8,385 bases of DNA from JAWXCE01 sp034440495 (GTDB lineage Bacteria > Pseudomonadota > Alphaproteobacteria > Rhizobiales > Rhodomicrobiaceae): the NCBI GenBank assembly GCA_034440495.1, contig JAWXCE010000083.1, positions 1 to 8,385 on the forward strand, read 5' to 3'. Positions 1 through 6,147 of this stretch are shown here, piece by piece (the stretch's first letter is position 1; every line of letters begins with the position of its first letter). Under the pieces are notes generated by a model. That model worked only from the letters and a program-made list of their open reading frames with translations, was not told the origin of the DNA and did no database searches. The position numbers were made by a program, and so were the translations under genes.

Positions 1-707
1 ACCATAAACCAGTGTTCTAGCACAGCGAGAGCCATCAACGCCGCGACTAGCAGGTAGCCCGCCACCTCAAACGGTGCTTTCTCCGGCGCTGCAGCGCCGA
101 CGAAAAGCTGAACCGTAATCATTGTCGCGGCCGTAATGGAGAAAGGGAAAAGCAGGTTCATAGGCCTATTTTTAAAGTAGGTTTTCAAAAACTGTAGATT
201 TTCCGGCAAAAATTCTTCCGTGAGGTTAGGAACGCCAAGGAAAACATTCAGCTTGGCGGAAATCCGCATGCCCCACAACGCTGCGAACGTCCAAAGAGCA
301 ACCTGATTTGCGCTTTCCCATACAAGTGCGATAACCGCAAATCCCGTAGCAGCGATGGCCAGTTCGTGGTGAATGAGGGTTTCGCTGGCGTAAATGAAAC
401 GTCGCCAACCGCTGCAGTTCTCCGGGCAAACGCTGCGGCGGGAGCCGGTGATGAAGCCCATGAGAAAGCTCATCTCGTTCCAGCCCCATAGCAGAAGCCC
501 GCAGGTGAACCCGAGGTAGGCGCCTGTTACGGATGTATCGCTGCGAGTCGCCCACACGCCGTAAATCGCCGCGATGGCAACCAGAGTTGCACCGAGCATG
601 CTCCAGCGGAAGGTGCTTCTAGGCAGCCCATCAAGGTATATGACCGCGCCGGTGCTGAACCACCATATGAACAGCGCAAATCCTATCGGTGCAGCGTATT
701 CCAACAC
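1..707 (-). CDS. puhE: PuhE, photosynthetic complex assembly membrane protein (DUF3623), 3' end cut by window edge
   Basis: The frame is open from a GTG at 705-707 to the left edge, giving 235 codons without a stop; the end of the gene is outside. The protein begins (M)LEYAAPIGFALFIWWF and is strongly hydrophobic, with several likely membrane spans: about residues 5-20, 40-55, 60-80, 115-135, 140-155, and more near the visible end (GYLLVAALMALAVLEHWFM). A central stretch has HHELAI and, before it, a CPENCSGW segment. This matches the DUF3623 family (photosynthetic complex assembly protein 2, PuhE), usually about 245-290 residues, so most of the gene is present. In Rhodobacter, PuhE affects reaction-centre assembly and pigment supply; the exact activity is unknown. 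GTG is chosen because GAGAGGCGG lies just upstream and the protein starts like its family; TTG at 702-704 is the alternative. An ATG at 722-724 is out of frame and meets a stop after 13 codons. The gene follows acsF by 16 bases, so it is probably co-transcribed. Confidence 0.88.
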   Translation of the reverse strand, partial: MLEYAAPIGFALFIWWFSTGAVIYLDGLPRSTFRWSMLGATLVAIAAIYGVWATRSDTSVTGAYLGFTCGLLLWGWNEMSFLMGFITGSRRSVCPENCSGWRRFIYASETLIHHELAIAATGFAVIALVWESANQVALWTFAALWGMRISAKLNVFLGVPNLTEEFLPENLQFLKTYFKNRPMNLLFPFSITAATMITVQLFVGAAAPEKAPFEVAGYLLVAALMALAVLEHWFM

Positions 708-713
708 TGAAAG

Positions 714-722
714 CCGCCTCTC
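714..722 (-). promoter_or_regulatory. Ribosome binding site of puhE
   Basis: On the minus strand this reads GAGAGGCGG, with the GAGG core 9 bases before the GTG at 705-707. It supports the GTG over the nearby ATG at 722-724, which overlaps the acsF stop but opens only a 13-codon frame. Confidence 0.6.
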
Positions 723-723
723 A

Positions 724-1803
724 TTACCAGGTGGGGGCTAAACGCACGCTTCCCGGTATTTCATTAGGGATAGGCCGCATAAAATAAAGCCGGATGAAGT
801 TAACCGCGACGGCGCCTTTTAGGGACGTGCGGCGCAACCAGCCGCTAATGCCAGGCTGGTTTTTCGCGGTGTCGATCGCTTCAGCGATGACCCGGAGTTT
901 GTCTAGCCGCTCGCGGAAAATTGGGTTGTCTATGTCCAGCTCGACCGGGAAAACTTGCCGCGAAATGTCGGTAGTGATGCGGAACACCTTGTAATCATAG
1001 TCAGTAGGATTGACGCCCAGCGCTTTGTGGAACTCGGGCCGCTGATGATCGCGAACATACATGGTGGCGAACACGGCGAGCAGGAAAAACCGCACCCAAA
1101 GCTTGTTTACGCCCGTCAGCAGGTTTGGATCGGCGCGCATCAGCAGTGCAAACGCTTCACCATGCCGGAACTCGTCATTGCACCATTCCTCGAACCACTT
1201 AAAAATCGGGTGAAAGCGATTGTCCGGGTGCTTTTCCAGATGACGGAAGATGGTGATGTAGCGTGCGTAGCCGATTTTCTCGGATAGGTACGTAGCGTAG
1301 AAAATGAACTTCGGCCGGAAGAATGTGTATTTTTTCGACTTGGTTAAAAAGCCCAGGTTGACGCCGATGCCAAGTTCTTTCAGCGCGTCGTTGATGAAGC
1401 CGGCGTGACGGGCTTCGTCGCGGCTCATGTAGGTGAACAACTCGATGATGTCGGGGTTTTTGCCGCGTTTTTTCATCTCGGCGTAAAGCACGCAACCCGA
1501 AAATTCCGCTGTCAGCGAAGATACGAGAAAATCCACGAACTCCTTCTGCAATCCGGGCGGCAGGTCAGCCAGGGAGATTTTATTCCAGTTCTCGTTGCGT
1601 TTAAAATGGCGCTTGTTCGGGTCGCTCTTCATCTCAGCAATGAGCTGATCCCATTCGGTGCGCACCGAAGACACGTCGATTTTGTCCAGTGCGTCGAAAT
1701 CGGTGGTGTAAAAGCGTGGGGACAAAGGCGTGTCCTCCACCGCCGCGCGGGTGGTCTCGTTGATAATATGACTTGCGGCCACATGCGGGATGGGAGCGTT
1801 CAT
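724..1803 (-). CDS. acsF: AcsF, O2-dependent Mg-protoporphyrin IX monomethyl ester cyclase (diiron)
   Basis: This 359-residue protein catalyses the aerobic six-electron oxidation that forms ring E, turning Mg-protoporphyrin IX 13-monomethyl ester into divinyl protochlorophyllide. The diiron signatures are plain: SRDEARHAGF around residues 127-136 (E130, H133) and NDEFRHGEAF around 209-218 (E211, H214). Further glutamates such as E100 or E109 and E175 (YLSEKIG) are likely metal ligands. The length is usual for proteobacterial AcsF. The ATG at 1801-1803 overlaps the TGA of the preceding small gene as ATGA, and GAGAG lies 5 bases upstream. The context of puhC, bciE and puhE is typical of alphaproteobacterial clusters. 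The enzyme needs O2, so it serves oxic or micro-oxic growth; an anaerobic BchE may exist elsewhere but is not in this window. The identification is secure from the motifs and neighbours. Confidence 0.97.
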   Translation of the reverse strand: MNAPIPHVAASHIINETTRAAVEDTPLSPRFYTTDFDALDKIDVSSVRTEWDQLIAEMKSDPNKRHFKRNENWNKISLADLPPGLQKEFVDFLVSSLTAEFSGCVLYAEMKKRGKNPDIIELFTYMSRDEARHAGFINDALKELGIGVNLGFLTKSKKYTFFRPKFIFYATYLSEKIGYARYITIFRHLEKHPDNRFHPIFKWFEEWCNDEFRHGEAFALLMRADPNLLTGVNKLWVRFFLLAVFATMYVRDHQRPEFHKALGVNPTDYDYKVFRITTDISRQVFPVELDIDNPIFRERLDKLRVIAEAIDTAKNQPGISGWLRRTSLKGAVAVNFIRLYFMRPIPNEIPGSVRLAPTW

Positions 1804-2102
1804 AATTCTCTCTTTTCCGAAAAACTGAATTCGCAGAGTTCCATGAACTCAAGATCGCCTGTCAATCTCGTCCAGATACGCTCCACCCATGTGGCGCGTA
1901 TCACAGTTGCGCGGCGATTGATGGTGACTTTTTCGCCGTAAGGCACTTTTATGGCTTCGCCATGCACGATAACCTCATCGCCAGGCTGGATTTTAATCCC
2001 GTCGCCCAGCTCCACATGTGCGTGAAGGCTCTCGAAAGTGTGTGAGATTTCCACAGTGCAGGGGGCCTCTACACGGGCGCGTGCCAGCAGTCCAGAGATC
2101 AT
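1800..2102 (-). CDS. bciE: BciE-like small protein, probable second subunit of the aerobic cyclase
   Basis: This 100-residue protein has no signal peptide or membrane span. Its first two thirds alternate hydrophobic and polar residues and look beta-rich, including LGDGIKIQPGDEVIVHGE (about residues 32-49) and VPYGEK (53-58). An Arg-rich stretch follows (NRRATVIRATWVERIWTRL, about 62-80), then FMELCEFSF (86-94). Small proteins of this kind, directly before acsF, are known from alphaproteobacterial clusters. One of them in Rhodobacter sphaeroides (BciE) was reported to be required with AcsF for cyclase activity. I assign BciE from position, size and recollection of the family; no catalytic motif is visible. 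It starts with an ATGA overlap on puhC and ends with an ATGA overlap into acsF, which suits equal synthesis of two subunits. AAGGGG at 2111-2116 lies 8 bases before the ATG. If it is not BciE, it is a conserved hypothetical of the same operon. Confidence 0.75.
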   Translation of the reverse strand: MISGLLARARVEAPCTVEISHTFESLHAHVELGDGIKIQPGDEVIVHGEAIKVPYGEKVTINRRATVIRATWVERIWTRLTGDLEFMELCEFSFSEKREL

Positions 2103-2557
2103 TGCGACTTCCCCTTCTCGGAGATTAAATAGGCAATCGAACGTGCGTTGCCTTCGCCAAATGCGCGCAGATTGATGCGCAAGCCAGTCGATGGATCTTC
2201 TAGCATTACGCTATTGTCGCTCAAAGCGACAAGCCTGACAGGCGGTTCCAAGCCAACCTTGTTCAGCCGCCGCTGACGAGCGATCGAGCGCATTGCGACC
2301 CTGATAAAACCATTCGCGCCCGGCGGTATCTCGTCGATTACGGCTCCTGTGGTGGCATCCTGAACGCTAATGCCTCCTCCGGGCAAATCCTTAAGGAGAA
2401 TCTCTCGGGTTTGTACCACTTCAGCGTCTGTTTTGAACGTGGGTTCAATTCCGCCGAGACGTGCAGCTATGACCACCATAATGGTAAAAGCGAGCAGTGC
2501 GCCGACTGCATAAAGCGGGAGAGTTGGGAACGGCGGCTTTTTCTTTGTGTCAGTCAT
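2099..2557 (-). CDS. puhC: PuhC, reaction centre/LH1 assembly protein
   Basis: This 152-residue protein has a short Lys- and Pro-rich cytoplasmic start (MTDTKKKPPFPTLP), one membrane span at about residues 14-32, and a soluble C-terminal domain probably on the periplasmic side. The soluble part contains TGAVIDEIPPGANGFIRVAMR (about 70-90) and RINLRAFGEGNARSIAYL (127-144), typical of PuhC (photosynthetic complex assembly protein 1). In Rhodobacter capsulatus PuhC is needed for normal amounts of the RC-LH1 complex and reorganises it; no enzymatic role is known. The frame is open 75 codons further upstream, but that part overlaps puhB. The ATG at 2555-2557 is preferred because AAGG (2566-2569) sits 8 bases before it and the family begins here. 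It lies 13 bases after puhB and overlaps bciE by ATGA. Confidence 0.92.
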   Translation of the reverse strand: MTDTKKKPPFPTLPLYAVGALLAFTIMVVIAARLGGIEPTFKTDAEVVQTREILLKDLPGGGISVQDATTGAVIDEIPPGANGFIRVAMRSIARQRRLNKVGLEPPVRLVALSDNSVMLEDPSTGLRINLRAFGEGNARSIAYLISEKGKSQ

Positions 2558-2570
2558 GCCGGGTACCTTG

Positions 2571-3233
2571 TTATGCAGCAGCCATATTGCGTTGATCTGA
2601 ACTGAGTACCCGCAATTTACCTCGAACAGATTCCGATGTAACGTTTCCATTGCTTGCATGCGCGGAAAGCGCGGAAGACAATATAGCCGCGACCTTGGCG
2701 GCATCAGGCACGCAGCGCAGCATAGGCTCTGGTCTCGCCAATCGCCAAGGGCGGGCGTGCGGCCACAAATGCAAATAGGCAACTTTACCGTCGCCGTTCA
2801 AACTCAGCGGTATGTCGCCCGTTTCGTCGGCATATGTCCGAAGGCCGACCGAAATAATGACCTTGTATGGCAGGTTCACAGTCTTGGAAATCGCAGCGCC
2901 GATGCGCATTACGACACGTCTGTTCGTAATTGTGTAGATCGTCGTCCGGGCGACCCACCATGCCATAAATGCAAGAATAGCCATGGTTGCTAGACCCAGC
3001 GGCAAAACCGACGTGATATCGGACGCCGCCTTCGTCAGGGTTTCGCCATTGTACAAGCCCACGCTTACGCGAACGGCGATAAGTGCGGTGAAATAAAACC
3101 CGGCGGTTCCCACATAAAATACCCGTCTGGACAGAGACCACCAATCTGGCGCCCCCTGCCATAAAATGTGTTCCCCCTCGGGCAGCCGCTCGGGCAGCCC
3201 GCGAGGGATTTCGGATGTCGTGGTCTCACTCAT
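2571..3233 (-). CDS. puhB: PuhB, reaction centre assembly factor with PH-like domain
   Basis: This 220-residue membrane protein helps assemble the reaction centre; Rhodobacter capsulatus mutants make little RC-LH1 complex. The start carries LPEGEHILWQGAPDW (about residues 17-31), followed by two membrane spans at about 37-60 and 77-96. A bacterial PH-like domain follows (RTTIYTITNRRVVMRIG, about 96-112), with NLPYKVI and YLHLWPHARPW further on. The C-terminal tail is Ala- and Ser-rich and poorly conserved in character. A start 20 codons upstream is open but lies inside puhA. The ATG at 3231-3233 overlaps the puhA TGA as ATGA and has GGAG 8 bases upstream, so I chose it. Order and sequence make this assignment secure; the molecular action of the PH-like domain is unknown. 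Confidence 0.94.
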   Translation of the reverse strand: MSETTTSEIPRGLPERLPEGEHILWQGAPDWWSLSRRVFYVGTAGFYFTALIAVRVSVGLYNGETLTKAASDITSVLPLGLATMAILAFMAWWVARTTIYTITNRRVVMRIGAAISKTVNLPYKVIISVGLRTYADETGDIPLSLNGDGKVAYLHLWPHARPWRLARPEPMLRCVPDAAKVAAILSSALSAHASNGNVTSESVRGKLRVLSSDQRNMAAA

Positions 3234-3994
3234 AAAAGCGGCTCCGAGCGTTGTGGCGTGGCATAGAGATATCCGCCGCCATAATACGCGCAAATCTTGT
3301 CTTCTTCCAGCAATGTGACCTGATCAGGATTTTTCAGCGTGGGGACGTTTACAAACTGCCGCCCCAGAATGGCGTTTACATAAACCTCGCCAGCGCGCTT
3401 GCTCACATCGCAAAAGGGCATGGGCAGCAGCACGGTTTTTGGGGTGGCGCTGTTGACCTTAATCTCCAGATACCGGATCACGGTTTCAGCGCGATCAACC
3501 CAGACGTCGGTGACTTCCCCGCCCACTTCACGGTCGGCGCCAATAACCTGCATGCCGCGTGGATCGGCGTCGCGGCTTTCCAGGAAATACCCGGAATCGG
3601 CGCGCATCGGCACCAAGCGGTTGTGGCCCTCGCCATAAACGTCCGGAGTGTCGACACGGTCGGCATAAGCGCCTGGGCCGATCGCTGCAAGCATTGGGTC
3701 GCCATTTGGAGTGAGCGGCGCGCCGGGCCATGGATCGATAGGCGTTCCCTTTGGCATGGGTTGTGGCGCTTCCAGGCGAGGTGCATACGATATTACGCCC
3801 GCTTCCGTGGTAAAGCTTTTTGGCGTTGCCATGAAAACCACGCCGGGATTTTCGATAAAGCCGTCTTCGGACTCAAGAGGATAACCCTCGCGGCGGTCTT
3901 CCCGGCGCAGGTAAAATATAAGTCCAGCAAAAAATATCCAGAAGGCGTAGAGAACGATCTGGGCAACGTCGATAGTGCCGATTACTTCTGTCAT
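3230..3994 (-). CDS. puhA: PuhA, photosynthetic reaction centre H subunit
   Basis: This 254-residue protein is the H subunit that caps the cytoplasmic face of the L and M subunits and shapes the proton path to the secondary quinone QB. A single membrane span lies at about residues 11-29, followed by the basic REDRREGYPLE segment just inside the membrane. The cytoplasmic PRC-barrel domain fills about 120-254. Within WVDRAETVIRYLE, residues D167, E170 and R174 sit with the spacing of D170, E173 and R177 of Rhodobacter sphaeroides H, residues linked there to proton delivery; the equivalence is my alignment by eye. The length is close to the usual 250-260. The gene has its own GGAGG site and a 24-base gap after lhaA, unlike the overlapping junctions around it. 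It overlaps puhB by ATGA. Confidence 0.97.
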   Translation of the reverse strand: MTEVIGTIDVAQIVLYAFWIFFAGLIFYLRREDRREGYPLESEDGFIENPGVVFMATPKSFTTEAGVISYAPRLEAPQPMPKGTPIDPWPGAPLTPNGDPMLAAIGPGAYADRVDTPDVYGEGHNRLVPMRADSGYFLESRDADPRGMQVIGADREVGGEVTDVWVDRAETVIRYLEIKVNSATPKTVLLPMPFCDVSKRAGEVYVNAILGRQFVNVPTLKNPDQVTLLEEDKICAYYGGGYLYATPQRSEPLL

Positions 3995-3999
3995 GGGAG

Positions 4000-4004
4000 C
4001 CTCC
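4000..4004 (-). promoter_or_regulatory. Strong ribosome binding site of puhA
   Basis: The minus strand reads GGAGG here, 5 bases before the puhA ATG at 3992-3994. It lies in the 24-base gap after the lhaA stop. A full-length Shine-Dalgarno at the only sizeable gap suggests that puhA is translated independently of lhaA. Confidence 0.75.
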
Positions 4005-4018
4005 GTTATCCTTTTTCG

Positions 4019-5449
4019 TTAGCCGGGAAATTCAGCGAGACCGAAGCGTTGTTGCGTTTCAGTCTTATAGACACTGCTGCGCACCAATGGCCCGATGGCT
4101 ACAAGGGTCGCAAATAATAAAGCTACTTCGATGTGATAGACGATCATATAGCCTGCCGACGCATCGTGCAGCGCCGCGCCTAGCGAACCTTGTGAGGCAA
4201 GGCCCGATACGATGTCCCGGATGGCGCCGCCAAGGGCAATGGCGACGCCCGCAGCGGTGGCGTTAACCGCTCCCCAGGCGCCGAGCGCAATGCCGCTCAA
4301 ACCATTCTGCGCTAGACTCATGGCGGCTGTCAGCATACCGACCGCGAACAGGCCTCCGCCAAACCCGATGAGGGTGGCGCCGGCCCGAAACAGCCAGGCG
4401 GAGTCTAGCGGCGCCGCAAAAATAACGGCCGAAAATGCAGCAAGCCCGGCAAGCACTCCCAAACTCGATATGCGATATGGATCGGAACCGCGCCCTAACA
4501 TACGTGCGGCCAACGCAAAACCGACAAGCGAGCCCAACGCGGTCAGCGCTGTCAGCGCGGTCGTGGCGCTGACAGATAGTTTCAGGATTTGCGCACCGTA
4601 AGGCTCCAGCAAAACATCCTGCATACTGAACGCCGCAGCGCCCAAGCCCACCGCGACCAGCACGCGCACGGAGCGTCCATGCCTCGTGAAGTCGCGCCAT
4701 GTCTGCCGAAAGGTGATACGAGGCGTGTTATGCGCGGTCAAAGCCGGGTCGCGCGCTTCCTGTTTCCAGAGCGCGGCGAGATTAAACACCATAGTGACGA
4801 CGGCCGCAGCCTGAATGACCTGAATAAGCTTGAGCGGATTAAAATCTTGCAACAGCAGCCCGAAAATCGCCGCGCTGGCCGCCATGCCAACCAGCAGCAT
4901 CACATATAACAGCGCGACAACCCGGGGGCGCGCATCGGGCGGCGCCAGGTCAGTTGCAAGGGCAAGGCCAGCCGTTTGCGTCGTGTGCAACCCAGCGCCG
5001 ACGAGTAGGAACGCGAGGGCGGCTCCAGCCTGGCCTATCCAAGCCGGGCCAGTCGTGTCGCCCGACAGCAGGATCAGCGCGAACGGCATAATGGCGAGAC
5101 CGCCGAATTGCAGCATCGAACCGAACCAGATGTATGGCCCGCGACGCCATCCGAGATAGGAGCGGTGGTTATCGGACTTGTATCCAATCAGCGCCCGGAA
5201 TGGCGCGAACACCAGCGGCAGCGACACCATGAGCGCCACCAGCCACGCAGGCATATTCAATTCAACGATCATGACGCGGTTCAGCGTGCCATTCAGCAGC
5301 GCGACGGCCATTCCGACCGACACCTGGAACAGCGACAGCCGCAGCAGGCGGCTCAGGGGCAGCTCCACAGTTGCCGCGTCGGCGAACGGCAGAAACTGCG
5401 TGCCGACCTGCATCCAGCTTTTCGTGAAGACGTCGCTTATGCGGCTCAT
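4019..5449 (-). CDS. lhaA: LhaA, PucC-family (BCD) membrane protein for LH1 assembly
   Basis: This 476-residue polytopic membrane protein has about 12 hydrophobic spans in the major facilitator fold and belongs to the PucC/LhaA/Bch2 family. These proteins are tied to insertion of bacteriochlorophyll into light-harvesting polypeptides; LhaA serves LH1. The family motif RALIGYKSDNHRS is at about residues 85-97, after LLRLSLFQVSVGMAVALLNG (about 35-54) and before YLGWRRGPYIWFGSMLQFGG. The ATG at 5447-5449 is chosen although an upstream ATG 24 codons earlier is also open: it overlaps the bchM TGA as ATGA, and MSRISDVFTKSWM resembles the cytoplasmic start of the family. The position between bchM and puhA is the known lhaA place (ORF1696 or bch2 in older naming). 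In Rhodobacter the puhA promoter has been placed inside this gene; I could not recognise one here. PucC paralogues exist, so the name rests on position. Confidence 0.93.
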   Translation of the reverse strand: MSRISDVFTKSWMQVGTQFLPFADAATVELPLSRLLRLSLFQVSVGMAVALLNGTLNRVMIVELNMPAWLVALMVSLPLVFAPFRALIGYKSDNHRSYLGWRRGPYIWFGSMLQFGGLAIMPFALILLSGDTTGPAWIGQAGAALAFLLVGAGLHTTQTAGLALATDLAPPDARPRVVALLYVMLLVGMAASAAIFGLLLQDFNPLKLIQVIQAAAVVTMVFNLAALWKQEARDPALTAHNTPRITFRQTWRDFTRHGRSVRVLVAVGLGAAAFSMQDVLLEPYGAQILKLSVSATTALTALTALGSLVGFALAARMLGRGSDPYRISSLGVLAGLAAFSAVIFAAPLDSAWLFRAGATLIGFGGGLFAVGMLTAAMSLAQNGLSGIALGAWGAVNATAAGVAIALGGAIRDIVSGLASQGSLGAALHDASAGYMIVYHIEVALLFATLVAIGPLVRSSVYKTETQQRFGLAEFPG

Positions 5450-6147
5450 GCCTTGCGCAACTCCAGAGCTTGGGAGGTATAGAAGCCGTTCACGATGCGT
5501 TGCGTGCGCCCCACCTGCCATCCGCGCAAGTTGGCGTCCTCGCCGATTTTACGCTCAAGCGAGCCGCCACCCACCGGCACGATTGCAGGCGCCCGGTCGG
5601 CGCGTGGAAACAGGAGGCCGACATTGTGCATGACCGTCAGCAGCGGCGTGCGCGGCGCGAAGGTGAATACGAACGAGCCCGACGTGCGCGGTGCAACGCC
5701 TGACAGCACCCGGACGATATCCTTTGCGTCGTAATGAATGAGGGAGTCCATAGCGACGACATGGTCGAAATGTCCAAGCTTCGCATCCATCATGTCGCCG
5801 ACATGAAACTCGATGGAGCCGCCGTTAAGGTCTTCGGGCGCGCGCTCCCGCGCAAGCGCCACCAGCGTCGCCGAAAGGTCGATGGCAATCACGTGCGCGC
5901 CTCGCCGCGCTGCCTCGATGGCGAGGGCGCCGGTGCCGCAGCCCGCATCGAGCAAGCGCTTGCCGCGCAGGTCGGCAGGAAGCCAGTCGAGCAGCGTCGC
6001 CCGCATCCTATCCCGGCCGGCGCGCACGGTCGCGCGAATGCCGCTGACGGGCGCATCGGAGGTGAGCTTCGCCCACGCGTCGGACGCGGTGCGGTCGAAA
6101 TAGGTCTCAAGCTGCGCGCGACGGCTAGTGTAAGAGTTGGAGAGCAT
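5446..6147 (-). CDS. bchM: BchM, Mg-protoporphyrin IX O-methyltransferase
   Basis: This 233-residue soluble or membrane-associated enzyme transfers a methyl group from S-adenosylmethionine to the ring C propionate of Mg-protoporphyrin IX, making the substrate of the cyclase encoded further down the unit. The methyltransferase motif I, LLDAGCGTGALAIEAA, lies at residues 65-80. The acidic end of the next strand is IAIDLS (D90), and HVGDMMD (115-121) and VVAMDSLIHY (130-139) follow as later SAM-fold motifs. Length fits the family, about 225-235. An upstream in-frame ATG 25 codons earlier falls within bchL. The ATG at 6145-6147 shares one base with the bchL stop (TAATG), and no strong Shine-Dalgarno is visible, so re-initiation from bchL is likely. 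It overlaps lhaA by ATGA. Confidence 0.96.
   Translation of the reverse strand: MLSNSYTSRRAQLETYFDRTASDAWAKLTSDAPVSGIRATVRAGRDRMRATLLDWLPADLRGKRLLDAGCGTGALAIEAARRGAHVIAIDLSATLVALARERAPEDLNGGSIEFHVGDMMDAKLGHFDHVVAMDSLIHYDAKDIVRVLSGVAPRTSGSFVFTFAPRTPLLTVMHNVGLLFPRADRAPAIVPVGGGSLERKIGEDANLRGWQVGRTQRIVNGFYTSQALELRKA

Noticed and set aside
226..555. Minus-strand open frame of 109 codons at the left end
   Set aside because: It overlaps puhE in another frame; the puhE frame gives a hydrophobic DUF3623 protein, while this one is Arg- and His-rich without any likeness.
1707..1724. TGT-N12-ACA, the consensus of the PpsR/CrtJ photosynthesis repressor
   Set aside because: A hand scan found this as the only match, and it lies inside the acsF coding region about 80 bases after the start. 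About two matches are expected by chance in a window this size, and no second site or promoter is near.
3648..3657. Ten-base palindrome GTGTCGACAC
   Set aside because: It is internal to puhA coding sequence (the VDT residues) and short enough to be chance.
3251..4117. Long plus-strand open frame of 288 codons opposite puhA
   Set aside because: It is antisense to a secure gene, its product has no family-like features, and it runs over both puhA and the end of lhaA. It is a shadow of coding bias.
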